In this document: piece after piece, positions 8,853 through 17,604 of the stretch
Position numbering within the stretch: the first letter of the stretch is position 1
How the letters are laid out: the number at the start of each line of letters is the position of its first letter
Assembly (NCBI GenBank): GCA_025454875.1
Contig: JALONP010000018.1
Span: 1 to 64,000, forward strand
Reading direction: 5' to 3'
Length of the DNA: 64,000 bases
From: Bacteroidia bacterium
GTDB taxonomy: Bacteria > Bacteroidota > Bacteroidia > UKL13-3
Translations under genes and position numbers: made by a program
The notes under the pieces: generated by a model
What the model saw: only the letters and a program-made list of their open reading frames with translations
The model's database searches: none
Told to the model about the DNA's origin: nothing

Positions 8853-9932
8853 TTATTTAGGCGATTGATAAGCAACATAAATGCCGATTCCTAAAAAGAT
8901 GATATTGGGCAGCCATACAGCAATTGCGGGTGGAAGTACGTTGGTGATACCAAATGTGTTAAATACTTGGGTGGAAAGCAGCAATGCAAAGGTAATGAAC
9001 GTACCTATACCCAAATGCAATCCGGTTCCACCTCTTGATTTTCGAGACGAAACCCCAACGGCCAATAAGGTGAGCACAAAAAAACTGAATGGCGAAGCAG
9101 TTCGCTTGTACAGTTCAACATAATACGAACTCAAATGTGCCGAACCTTTTTCGCGCTCTTTTCTAATGTACTCATTTAATTCTGGGTTTGTCATTGACGA
9201 AATGTATTTCGTTTTCACAATAAATTCATCTGGTTTTATAGGCAAAACAGTATCTTTAATCATACCACTTACAAGGGTTTCTTTACCATTAACAAAAAGG
9301 CGTTGCCTGTAATTTTCAAGCGACCACATTTGTTTTTCTTTATTCCATTTGAGTTTACTTGCAAAAAGACGTTCCGTAAGTTTATTGCCTTCAATGCGCT
9401 CCATTGAAAGGTTGTAACCAATACTGTCTAAGTAGTTAAAAGATTCAATATGCAACATGGTGCCGGGCGAAATTTGAACCCTGATATTGTCTGTTGCAGT
9501 TACCTTTTTTTCGTTTATCCAACGTTCCTCAAATACAAACTTATGTTTATCGCTATTGGGAATGATTTGAGTGTTGAGGATGATGAATATTAAGGCTAAA
9601 AATGCAGTAGCAATAAAATAAGGACGTAAAAATCTGCGGTAGTTCATACCACTGTTGAGCATTGCAATTATCTCGGTATTTTGTGCTAGTTTAGAGTTGA
9701 AAAAAATGCATGCTAAAAAAACAAAAATGGAACCGAACATTCCAAAAAACCAAGGCAAGAAATAAATATAATAGTCGAAGATGATTGCGCTGAGTGGGGG
9801 TTTATTGCGAATGAAATCGTCAATTTTTTCAGAGATATCAATAAAAATAGCAATCAACGAAAACAACCCGAGTGCAAACACAAACGTGAGCAAAAAGCGT
9901 TTAATGATATACCAATCGAGTAATTTAAGCAT
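8853..9932 (-). CDS. LptF/LptG-family permease
   Basis: This 359-residue protein starts LLDWYIIKRFLLTFVFALGL, as LptF/LptG proteins do. It has three membrane segments at the N-terminus, a periplasmic beta-rich domain (about residues 120-260) and three membrane segments at the end. With LptB, the family forms the inner-membrane ABC transporter that extracts lipopolysaccharide from the membrane. Bacteroidota usually carry two such genes; only one is in this window, so I do not choose between lptF and lptG. It starts 2 bases after the stop of tgt. Confidence 0.85.
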   Translation of the reverse strand: MLKLLDWYIIKRFLLTFVFALGLFSLIAIFIDISEKIDDFIRNKPPLSAIIFDYYIYFLPWFFGMFGSIFVFLACIFFNSKLAQNTEIIAMLNSGMNYRRFLRPYFIATAFLALIFIILNTQIIPNSDKHKFVFEERWINEKKVTATDNIRVQISPGTMLHIESFNYLDSIGYNLSMERIEGNKLTERLFASKLKWNKEKQMWSLENYRQRLFVNGKETLVSGMIKDTVLPIKPDEFIVKTKYISSMTNPELNEYIRKEREKGSAHLSSYYVELYKRTASPFSFFVLTLLAVGVSSRKSRGGTGLHLGIGTFITFALLLSTQVFNTFGITNVLPPAIAVWLPNIIFLGIGIYVAYQSPK

Positions 9933-9934
9933 AC

Positions 9935-11053
9935 TTAAAGTCGGTTTGTAATTATGGGTAAAATACCCTTTTTCCAGCTGGTAAATGTTCCTGCAATAAT
10001 TTGTTTACGCGCTTCTTTTACCAACCATACATAAAAACTTAAGTTTTGTTTGCTGGCAATATGCATGCCTAACCACTCTTGGGTATGCATTAGATGGCGC
10101 AAGTATGCTTTTGAGTATTCGGGTGTGAACAAATCATCAATGGCCGAATAATCTTGTTTCCACTTTTCGTTTTTAATATTGATAACGCCTTTGCTCGTAA
10201 ATATATGCCCATGCCTTGCATTGCGGGTTGGCATTACGCAATCAAACATATCAATACCCAAGCTAATGCATTCCAAAATGTTTTCAGGGGTTCCTACTCC
10301 CATTAAGTAGCGGGGTTTATTTGCTGGTAAAATGCCACATACCAGCGCAGTCATTTCATACATGTCATCATGGGGCTCGCCTACAGATAGCCCACCAATA
10401 GCGTTGCCTTCACGGTCTTGATCAGCTATAAACTTGGCAGATTCAATTCGTAAATCTTTGTATACACTTCCTTGCACAATTGGAAACAATGTTTGTTCAA
10501 TTCCGTATTCTGGTTGTGTTTGATCAAATTGATTGATGCACCGTTTTAACCAACGGTGGGTGAGCTGCATTGATTGTTTTGCATATGCATAATCGCAAGG
10601 GTAGGGTGTGCACTCATCAAAAGCCATCACAATATCAGCCCCAATGGTACGCTGAATATCCATAACACGTTCGGGGGTAAACACATGTTTGGAACCATCA
10701 ATATGTGATTGAAAAGTGACTCCTTCTTCCGAAATTTTTCGCATATCACCCAATGAAAAAACTTGGTATCCCCCGCTATCAGTAAGCATCGGTTTTTTCC
10801 AATTCATAAATTGGTGAACACCACCGGCCCCTTTAATCACCTCAAGTCCTGGACGCAGATAAACATGGTACGTATTGGCTAAAATAATTTGCGCCTGAAT
10901 ATCCTTTTCAAGATTGGGTTGTGTAATGCCCTTCACCGTTGCTTGTGTGCCTACCGGCATAAAAATAGGCGTTTCAATTGGGCCTCTTCCAGTATGCACT
11001 GTCCCTGCACGTGCGGCACTTTCAGTATCTGTTTGGTGTAAGGTAAAGTTCAT
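9935..11053 (-). CDS. tgt: tRNA-guanine transglycosylase
   Basis: This 372-residue protein swaps guanine-34 of certain tRNAs for a queuosine precursor. It has MPVGTQATVKGIT, the DSGGYQVFSLG motif with the active-site Asp, the GGLSVGEP loop and MFDCVMPTRNARHG with the nucleophilic Asp. The classical CxCxxC zinc ligands before the AYLRHL helix are absent: the stretch reads AIDDLFTPEYSKAYLRHL. From memory other Bacteroidota Tgt proteins share this lack. The start overlaps the porT-like stop by one base. The later queuosine gene queA is also in the window at 27.7 kb. Confidence 0.93.
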   Translation of the reverse strand: MNFTLHQTDTESAARAGTVHTGRGPIETPIFMPVGTQATVKGITQPNLEKDIQAQIILANTYHVYLRPGLEVIKGAGGVHQFMNWKKPMLTDSGGYQVFSLGDMRKISEEGVTFQSHIDGSKHVFTPERVMDIQRTIGADIVMAFDECTPYPCDYAYAKQSMQLTHRWLKRCINQFDQTQPEYGIEQTLFPIVQGSVYKDLRIESAKFIADQDREGNAIGGLSVGEPHDDMYEMTALVCGILPANKPRYLMGVGTPENILECISLGIDMFDCVMPTRNARHGHIFTSKGVINIKNEKWKQDYSAIDDLFTPEYSKAYLRHLMHTQEWLGMHIASKQNLSFYVWLVKEARKQIIAGTFTSWKKGILPIITNRL

Positions 11054-11745
11054 TATTCAAAGTGAAGGGAGATAACCACCATTTGCGGATTAACTCGGTT
11101 AAGAGCAGAGGTATAAATATAACCATCACGGTGCAATGCGTCATTGAGCGTATTGCAAAATTTGATTTCTGGCGAGAATTTAAAGTAAGGGAAATAAATA
11201 TCAAGACCAGCTCCTGCTTCGTATCCATAGGTAAATGGAACCAATGATACCAACGGACTTTGCAAACTCCTGTTTTGGCCTACCGTAGAAGCTAAGTCGT
11301 AACTTGCGCGGGCCCCTCCAATTACATAAACCCTTACATTGTTCCTTCGGGCCGATTTGTATTTAAGCAACAACGAACCATCACAATAAGCCGATTCAAT
11401 TTTGATGATTTTGGAACTGCCATTAAACGTGTAATTCAAGTTGCGTTGCACAAACGAAATTTGAGGCAGCATCAACCGTAGATCCCAATAATCACCTAAC
11501 CTTAAATTGGTGAGTGCGCCTAGGCCAATTCCAGGAAAAGAAGATTGCCTTACATTGCGTATGGTATCATTGGCAATAGAAGCAGGGTTGGTTTGCGCCT
11601 GCAAAGATGCGTTGTTAACTGTTAACGAAAATCCAAAATGGATTCGTTTGTTGTCGTATTGTTCTAGGTTTGGTTGTGCTTGAGCTGCCCAAGTTACCAA
11701 TACCCATACGAACATAATTATTTGGTGGCGGTGTATAAACTGCAA
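11053..11745 (-). CDS. porT: PorT-like outer-membrane protein
   Basis: The protein has 230 residues with a signal peptide ending AAQAQ and alternating beta-strand segments typical of a small outer-membrane barrel (HFGFSLTVNN, RLMLPQISFVQ, YKSARRNNVRVYVIGGA, YGYEAGAGLDIYFPYFKFSPEI). The sequence and its position directly after ubiE fit the PorT/SprT family, an accessory membrane component of type IX secretion. The start at 11745 overlaps the end of ubiE by 28 bases; a later ATG at 11715 would leave only a minimal signal peptide. The name is an assignment by resemblance and context. Confidence 0.7.
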   Translation of the reverse strand: MQFIHRHQIIMFVWVLVTWAAQAQPNLEQYDNKRIHFGFSLTVNNASLQAQTNPASIANDTIRNVRQSSFPGIGLGALTNLRLGDYWDLRLMLPQISFVQRNLNYTFNGSSKIIKIESAYCDGSLLLKYKSARRNNVRVYVIGGARASYDLASTVGQNRSLQSPLVSLVPFTYGYEAGAGLDIYFPYFKFSPEIKFCNTLNDALHRDGYIYTSALNRVNPQMVVISLHFE

Positions 11746-12443
11746 ATGCCAAAAGTTAAAGGTTGTACATTAGCTTGGGTAAAGCCCGAACGGTTTACGT
11801 AAGCCAAAAATTGTGATCCTTCCGGAAAATGTTTTACCGATTCGGGTAAATAGGTATATGCTTCTTTGTTTTTACTAATGAGCCCGCCCCATAAAGGTAA
11901 AATGTATTTAAAATAAAATAAATACAATTGTTTGGTTGGGAATGATTGGGGTGTTGAGAACTCAAGCACGGCAATGCGTCCGCCTGGTTTTAATACTCGG
12001 TACATTTCGTCCAATCCTTTTTGTAAGTTTTCAAAATTACGTACCCCAAACGCAACTGTTACAGCATCAAATGTATGTGATTCAAAAGGCAAGGCTTCAG
12101 AGTCTGCTCGTAACAACTCTATCCGTGGATCCAAGTTTTGCTTGGAAATTTTGGTGCGTCCAACCGATAACATCAATTCCGAAATATCCACTCCCGTTAT
12201 CTTGGTTGGGTTAAGTGCTAAAGCGGCAATGGCTAAGTCGGCAGTACCTGTTGCTACATCAAGTATGTATTTGGGTTGCGTTGAGGCCAACGATTGAATG
12301 GCTTTTTTGCGCCATCCCTTATCAATGCCTAGAGAAAGCAACCTGTTTAACAAATCGTAACGTGGTGCAATGCTATCGAACATTTGTTCAACCTGCTCTT
12401 TTTTGCCTGTTTCTAATTCTTGGTTTGGTTTGACAATTTTCAT
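11718..12443 (-). CDS. ubiE: Demethylmenaquinone methyltransferase
   Basis: This is a 241-residue SAM-dependent methyltransferase. It has FDSIAPRYDLLNRLLSLGID, motif I VLDVATGTADLAI-like (here ILDVATGTADLAIAAL), GVDISELMLSVGR, AVTVAFGVRNFENLQKG and RVLKPGGRIAVLEFS. The family methylates demethylmenaquinone to menaquinone, the usual respiratory quinone of this phylum. The ATG at 12443 was preferred to an upstream start at 12482 because the residues before it do not fit the family. A minus-strand TATTTTTG box lies at 12457-12464, only 13 bases before the ATG. It is the likely first gene of a run with porT-like, tgt, lptF/G and EamA. Confidence 0.93.
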   Translation of the reverse strand: MKIVKPNQELETGKKEQVEQMFDSIAPRYDLLNRLLSLGIDKGWRKKAIQSLASTQPKYILDVATGTADLAIAALALNPTKITGVDISELMLSVGRTKISKQNLDPRIELLRADSEALPFESHTFDAVTVAFGVRNFENLQKGLDEMYRVLKPGGRIAVLEFSTPQSFPTKQLYLFYFKYILPLWGGLISKNKEAYTYLPESVKHFPEGSQFLAYVNRSGFTQANVQPLTFGICSLYTATK

Positions 12444-12509
12444 GTATACGTGGGTGCAAAAATAAACGAATATCGCTAACACACGCTATTTTCATTTACT
12501 TTGCAAGCA

Positions 12510-13076
12510 ATGCAAAAAATGACCTTGATTTTGATAGGGTTGCTCTGTGTGCAATTGAGTTGTCTAGAAGATAAAGATGCACCGTGCAGAAATGCAATTA
12601 TTGCTGATAGCATCTTGTTACCTAACAATATTGCGTACAGCAATACAGATACCTTATTGTTTACAACTGCAAACAACAATGATTCAATTTGGCTGCTTAC
12701 CAAACAAAATAATCTAACAGCGGTATTGGTTAGGGGCAATACCCCAAACAACCCCGACTGCCTCAATGATTATATCGCCTACACAGAGCGGTATATTGTA
12801 CTGCGTGACTCGGTCCTCAATATTGAACTTACTGTTTCGGCAAGCCGATACACCGACAGCACGCGAATAACGGTAGCAAACAACCAATTGCAAATTGGGG
12901 TAAATGCAATCGGACAACGTGATTCTACATATTCCGATTCACTTATGCTCGGTAATCAAATGTATTATAAAGTGAACCGTTTTGTGAGCGAGGGGGGCAC
13001 ACTTTTTTATGTGAACAGCACCCAAGGATTGTTGCAATTTGAGTGGCAGCAACAAGTATATTTTTTAAGAGAGTAA
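12510..13076 (+). CDS. Lipoprotein of unknown function
   Basis: The protein has 188 residues starting at the ATG at 12510. The signal peptide and lipobox are MTLILIGLLCVQLSC, with the lipidated cysteine at about residue 18. The mature part is beta-rich and threonine/asparagine-rich without a motif I recognise. A TTACTTTG sequence at 12496-12503, 6 bases before the ATG, resembles a -7 promoter box. It is divergent from ubiE and only 2 bases ahead of engB. Confidence 0.7.
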   Translation: MQKMTLILIGLLCVQLSCLEDKDAPCRNAIIADSILLPNNIAYSNTDTLLFTTANNNDSIWLLTKQNNLTAVLVRGNTPNNPDCLNDYIAYTERYIVLRDSVLNIELTVSASRYTDSTRITVANNQLQIGVNAIGQRDSTYSDSLMLGNQMYYKVNRFVSEGGTLFYVNSTQGLLQFEWQQQVYFLRE

Positions 13077-13078
13077 AC

Positions 13079-13690
13079 ATGGAAGTTAAAAAAGCTGTAT
13101 TTGTAAAAAGTGCTGAAAAGCATGAAGACTGCCCCAAGCCTGATAAACCTGAATATGCATTTATTGGTCGCTCCAATGTTGGTAAATCGTCATTAATCAA
13201 TATGCTGGTTAATAAGCCTGACTTGGCGCGTGTATCGGCCAATCCTGGCAAAACCATCACCATTAACCATTACCTTATTAACGATGCATGGTACTTGGTT
13301 GATTTACCCGGTTATGGTTATGCACGGAGGTCAAAAACAATGCGCCAACAATGGGAGCAATCGCTCGAGTTATACCTTAAAGAACGGCATAATTTACAAG
13401 CTATTTTTGTACTTGTGGATTCTCGCATAGACCCACAGCCGAGCGACTTAGAGTTTATTAACTTTTTAGGAAATCTCGAAGTGCCATTTGCAATCGTGTT
13501 TACCAAAATAGATAAGCTGAACCAAAGCATGCGTGCTAAAAACATGCAAGCATTTACCCAAAAGGTACTTGAACATTGGGAAGAGTTGCCTCCTGTTTTT
13601 CAAACGTCAGCAACTGAAAAACGTGGACGCCTTCAGCTTTTAAAATTTGTTGCCGATGTGAATAGTAGGTTTGTGAAACCTACCTTTTAA
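13079..13690 (+). CDS. engB: Ribosome-biogenesis GTPase EngB/YihA
   Basis: This is a 203-residue TRAFAC GTPase. It has G1 GRSNVGKSS (residues 30-38), the PGKT switch, G3 DLPGYGYA, G4 TKID and a SATEKRG G5-like segment. The family acts in assembly of the large ribosomal subunit. The ATG at 13079 follows the lipoprotein stop by 2 bases; an in-frame upstream start would overlap that gene and add residues not found in the family. Its stop codon abuts the stop of the convergent hemW with no base between them. Confidence 0.93.
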   Translation: MEVKKAVFVKSAEKHEDCPKPDKPEYAFIGRSNVGKSSLINMLVNKPDLARVSANPGKTITINHYLINDAWYLVDLPGYGYARRSKTMRQQWEQSLELYLKERHNLQAIFVLVDSRIDPQPSDLEFINFLGNLEVPFAIVFTKIDKLNQSMRAKNMQAFTQKVLEHWEELPPVFQTSATEKRGRLQLLKFVADVNSRFVKPTF

Positions 13691-14812
13691 CTAAGCAAAT
13701 AAAGCAGCGGCAATGCCATCTGCTCTAAATTTACCCGCACGGGTTAATCGGTAGTGGTTATCAATTTGTACTATTTGTTCATGTTCCAAAAACACCTTAA
13801 TGGCTTGGTCCAAAAGTTGCAGTTTTGCTTTTCCAAACTGCGTGTCAACCAACCTGCGATCGATGCCCCACATGGTGCGCAAGGCAGTCATTACATATTC
13901 GTTGTATTGATTGTCTATAGTTAATACTTCAATTTCAAAATGAGGCTTCATGGCTTCAATACCTTGAATATATTTGTTATTATTGGCAATATTCCAACTG
14001 CGCGTATTAAGGTTGTACGAATGAGCGGATGGGCCTATTCCCAAGTAAGGTTTGTGGCGCCAATAGTTGGTATTGTGTACTGCATACTTTTGGTGTTTGG
14101 CAAAATTGGAGATTTCATACTGTTCAAATCCTGCAGGCTCTAAACAATCGAGTAATTGTAAAAATTGTGCTTCTGCTTGTTCTTCATTCAAAGCAGGTTG
14201 TTGCTTTGTTTGAATGGTATATGCCAATGCTGTTTTAGGCTCTACGGTTAGGCAATAGGCCGACAAGTGTTGAATGCCTAACTCAATTACCTTTTGCAGG
14301 TTAGCTTCCCATTTAGAATTGGTAAGCGAGGGTGAGCCATAAATTAAATCAATAGTTAGGTTTGAAAAACCAGCGTCTTGTGCATCCGCAATGCAACGTA
14401 TTGCTTGGCTTGCGGTATGAGCCCTGTTCATCCATCGCAATTCTTCTTCAAAAAAAGATTGAACACCAACACTCAAACGGTTAATTGGTAATTGGTTTAA
14501 AGTAGATAAGGTAAATGGAGTTAAGTCATCAGGGTTAGCCTCGAGTGTAATTTCTGCGTTGGCAGTTACGTTAAAATGTTTGTAAATGGTATTAAACAAT
14601 GTTTCAAGTTGAAGCGGAGTTAATAAAGAAGGAGTGCCACCACCAAAATAAATTGATTCGAGAGGCTCCTTCAGATAATCTGCTCTGAGTGTTAGTTCTG
14701 TTACAAGGGCACTGACCAGTTGTGGTTGCAATTGTAACGAAGTGCTAAAATGAAAATTGCAATAATGGCAAGCGTGCTTGCAAAATGGAATATGAATATA
14801 CAATCCTGCCAT
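13691..14812 (-). CDS. hemW: HemW-type radical SAM protein
   Basis: This 373-residue protein has the radical SAM signature C-x3-C-x2-C as CKHACHYCNF at residues 11-20, then YFGGGTPSLL, LEANPDD, RLSVGVQSF and DLIYGSP. This is the pattern of the HemN/HemW family. HemW members handle heme and lack coproporphyrinogen oxidase activity; the length and absence of the extended HemN N-terminus favour HemW. A minus-strand TACTTTTG box at 14852-14859 lies 39 bases upstream. It is convergent with engB and divergent from the Omp85 gene. Confidence 0.88.
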   Translation of the reverse strand: MAGLYIHIPFCKHACHYCNFHFSTSLQLQPQLVSALVTELTLRADYLKEPLESIYFGGGTPSLLTPLQLETLFNTIYKHFNVTANAEITLEANPDDLTPFTLSTLNQLPINRLSVGVQSFFEEELRWMNRAHTASQAIRCIADAQDAGFSNLTIDLIYGSPSLTNSKWEANLQKVIELGIQHLSAYCLTVEPKTALAYTIQTKQQPALNEEQAEAQFLQLLDCLEPAGFEQYEISNFAKHQKYAVHNTNYWRHKPYLGIGPSAHSYNLNTRSWNIANNNKYIQGIEAMKPHFEIEVLTIDNQYNEYVMTALRTMWGIDRRLVDTQFGKAKLQLLDQAIKVFLEHEQIVQIDNHYRLTRAGKFRADGIAAALFA

Positions 14813-14848
14813 TTTAGATTATGGGTAAATAGTAATTACTTTGAATGC

Positions 14849-16630
14849 GTGCAAAAGTATGTTAATTTATGGGTATTCATGGCTGTAATGGTAAGCGCTT
14901 GGGCGCAAGGGCCATTTTACTTAAATATACGTTTTGAGCCATTTGATAAAAAGGTAAATGCAATAACTTACCCTAAAATGGTTATAGACTCAATAGCCTT
15001 AAATAATACCATTAAGGACGTACTGCAATCATGCAACTCACTTGCATATTTAAATGCACAAATTGCCCAAGCAGAATGGTCGGGTGATTCACTTTTGGTA
15101 TTGATTCAGTTAGGGCAACCTTATGCCTGGGTTAAGTTGCGCAAGGGCAATGTGCCACTTGATATTTTATCAGCTGCAGGTTACCGCGAACAACAGTTTT
15201 CAGGGCAACCATTTGACCCAGCACAATTCACACGCAAAATGGAGCGCATGTTGGTTTTCCTAGAAAACAATGGTTACCCATTTGCAAGCATTAAGCTTGA
15301 TAGCATCGAATTGGATGGGGCTGGAATTTCAGCTGCGTTAAACCTCGATCCTAATCGGTATATTGTTTTTGATACGCTGGATATTAGGGGAGACGCAAAT
15401 ATTAAAAAGTGGTATTTGCAAAAATATTTGGGTGTAAAACCAGGTAACAGTTACAGTGAAAATACATACAAGTTAATGAACAGTCGTCTGAGTCAGTTAC
15501 CTTATATCAAAAGCAATGCGCCTGCTGCAATGTATTTTTACAGTTCAAAGGTGATGCCCGTATTCGATTTACAAAACCGCAAGGCAAGCAGTGTTGATGG
15601 AATTATAGGTTTTGCTCCCAATACACAAACAGGCAGCAACGCTGGGAGGTTACTGATTACCGGAGAGGCCAATTTGCATTTGCAAAACATAGCAGGAACG
15701 GGGAAAAGTGTGGATTTAAATTACCGCAGTTTTTTGGGTAACTCACAAGAGTTGAAACTCAAGTTTGTGTTTCCTTACTTGTTTAGGTCGAGTTTGGCAT
15801 TTGATTATGATTTGAATTTGATTAAACAAGACACTTCATTTTTGGATGTGACCAACCGCATTGGTTTGCAATACCGGTTTGCTGGAACCGATCATGTTAA
15901 AGTTTTTTACAGCATTCAAACCACTACCTTAATCAGCATTGACACAACAACAATTAAGCTCACCGGGAGGCTTCCAGAGGCAGCAGATATTCGCAATAGC
16001 AGCTATGGAATTGGGTATAAATTTACCCGACTTGATTATTACCTCAATCCGCGAAAAGGATTCTCAACCGAACTGCTTGCGGGAGCAGGTATCAAACAAA
16101 TTCAACGCAATCCAACCATTGAGCAATTGGCCATTTTACAACCCGATGGCTCAACCAAGAGTGTTTACGATACCTTACAATTGCGCTATATTCAATACCG
16201 ACTCGAGGGTTCTTTTGATGGGTATATCCCATTGTTTAAAAGAGCAGTTCTACGCACACAAGCAATGGGCGGTCATATAGCTTCAGAAAATTTATTTGTA
16301 AATGAGTTGTTCAGAATTGGTGGAATACGCAGTTTGAAAGGTTTTGATGAGCAAGCTATTTTTACCAGTACCTATGCAATAGCCAATATTGAATGCCGAT
16401 ACCTTATTCAACAAAATTCAAATGTGCTCTTATTTTGGAATGGGGCATATTATCGTAATATTGTCCGCTCTCCTGTGGTAAGTGATCGTCCGTTCGGTTT
16501 TGGTGCTGGAGCCAATATTGAAACAGGGTCGGGTGTATTCTCTTTGTTTTATGCATTGGGAACGCAACAAGGCAATGCCATAGAGTGGGCGAGGGCAAAG
16601 GTACATTTCGGGTTTATAAACTATTTTTAA
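14849..16630 (+). CDS. Omp85-family outer-membrane protein (BamA/TamA-like)
   Basis: The protein has 593 residues from a GTG at 14849. This start gives a signal peptide (residues 1-20, ending SAWAQ), whereas an upstream ATG at 14750 lies inside hemW and adds a nonsense leader. Residues 20-230 hold POTRA-like material (YIVFDTLDIRGDANIKKWYL, YLGVKPGNSYSENTY). The rest is a 16-strand-type barrel with YYLNPRKGFSTEL and FRIGGIRSLKGFDEQ. The latter is the position of the conserved RGF motif of Omp85 proteins, here KGF. It ends in FINYF with a terminal phenylalanine. The likely role is insertion or export of outer-membrane proteins; no cargo gene is adjacent. The next gene starts within its stop codon (TAATG). 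Confidence 0.8.
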   Translation: MQKYVNLWVFMAVMVSAWAQGPFYLNIRFEPFDKKVNAITYPKMVIDSIALNNTIKDVLQSCNSLAYLNAQIAQAEWSGDSLLVLIQLGQPYAWVKLRKGNVPLDILSAAGYREQQFSGQPFDPAQFTRKMERMLVFLENNGYPFASIKLDSIELDGAGISAALNLDPNRYIVFDTLDIRGDANIKKWYLQKYLGVKPGNSYSENTYKLMNSRLSQLPYIKSNAPAAMYFYSSKVMPVFDLQNRKASSVDGIIGFAPNTQTGSNAGRLLITGEANLHLQNIAGTGKSVDLNYRSFLGNSQELKLKFVFPYLFRSSLAFDYDLNLIKQDTSFLDVTNRIGLQYRFAGTDHVKVFYSIQTTTLISIDTTTIKLTGRLPEAADIRNSSYGIGYKFTRLDYYLNPRKGFSTELLAGAGIKQIQRNPTIEQLAILQPDGSTKSVYDTLQLRYIQYRLEGSFDGYIPLFKRAVLRTQAMGGHIASENLFVNELFRIGGIRSLKGFDEQAIFTSTYAIANIECRYLIQQNSNVLLFWNGAYYRNIVRSPVVSDRPFGFGAGANIETGSGVFSLFYALGTQQGNAIEWARAKVHFGFINYF

Positions 16631-17604
16631 TGCACGTAATAAAAGGATTGTTTTTAGTATGGTTCAGCTTCCTAGCAATTGTTGGGTTTGCACAATCTAC
16701 TCTTACCACACCTTCATCTACCGATACATTCGCATTTGAAACTGATACCAATCAAGTTGATTCGCTTGCGTTAAGCGCTCAAAATACACCAACCTATAAC
16801 CGCAAAACATTTGCCTTGCTTGATAGCATTTCAAACGATACACTGAGGCGCATGCTTGTTAAGCCATACCAATTTTTGGTAAATGATTATTTTCAAAAAC
16901 CGGTGTTTCGTAAAAATTTACCAACGGTTAAAGAAGTAAAGTTCCGGCAAAAGGCAAATCAACCATGGAAGTTTTGGGTCGTTGTTTTTATCATTTCATA
17001 CATTGCCTTTGTACGCATTATGAATCCGAATAACTTTAGGGTTTTTATGCTTTCGGTTTTTAACCTTAAACTTAGCGATAAAATTTGGGAGGACCAACGT
17101 TCTTTTTTTGGCTTCGTGATTTTGCAGTTGTTTGCCATCTACCTATTTATCGCATCATTGTTTATTAACGACTTGCTCGAAAGCAGGAATATATTGTGGG
17201 TAGGTAATTACTTTATCCAGTTTGTGGTTGTATTTGCCATTCTCACATTGGTGTACTCATTTAAGTTTTTGACGCATATTGTTTTGGGCAGTATTCTACA
17301 GTTACAAAAGTTAGGAATAGGGTTTATTTCCAATACCATCTCAGTCAATAATTTTTTGGCGTTGGTTATTTTTCCGCTTATTGTATTTACACTTTACCAC
17401 CAAAATCAGTTGTGGAGTTCAGTGCTTGCACAAGCTGTAATTGCCGTATTTGGTATCAGTATATTTTATAGAGTGGTGCGTATCACCTTGTTAAGCAATC
17501 GTTTCTTTAGCTTTCCTAAAATTTATTTATTTATCTATCTTTGCGCGCTCGAAATATTGCCTTGGTTCATTATCATTCAATTTATTAACAACGCTCAATT
17601 TTGA
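16630..17604 (+). CDS. DUF4271 membrane protein
   Basis: The protein has 324 residues. The ATG at 16630 overlaps the stop of the previous gene by one base and starts a signal or anchor segment (MHVIKGLFLVWFSFLAIVGF). A polar region of about 100 residues precedes six or so membrane helices (WVVVFIISYIAFVRIM, FFGFVILQLFAIYLFIASLF, FVVVFAILTLVYSFKFL). Membrane-protein length, composition and the neighbouring hemD-like gene fit the uncharacterised DUF4271 family of Bacteroidota. The biochemical function is unknown. Its 3' end overlaps the next start by 4 bases, which implies translational coupling. Confidence 0.75.
   Translation: MHVIKGLFLVWFSFLAIVGFAQSTLTTPSSTDTFAFETDTNQVDSLALSAQNTPTYNRKTFALLDSISNDTLRRMLVKPYQFLVNDYFQKPVFRKNLPTVKEVKFRQKANQPWKFWVVVFIISYIAFVRIMNPNNFRVFMLSVFNLKLSDKIWEDQRSFFGFVILQLFAIYLFIASLFINDLLESRNILWVGNYFIQFVVVFAILTLVYSFKFLTHIVLGSILQLQKLGIGFISNTISVNNFLALVIFPLIVFTLYHQNQLWSSVLAQAVIAVFGISIFYRVVRITLLSNRFFSFPKIYLFIYLCALEILPWFIIIQFINNAQF

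Noticed and set aside
14750-14848. Upstream ATG for the Omp85 gene
   Set aside because: It lies inside divergent hemW and gives a leader without signal-peptide character.
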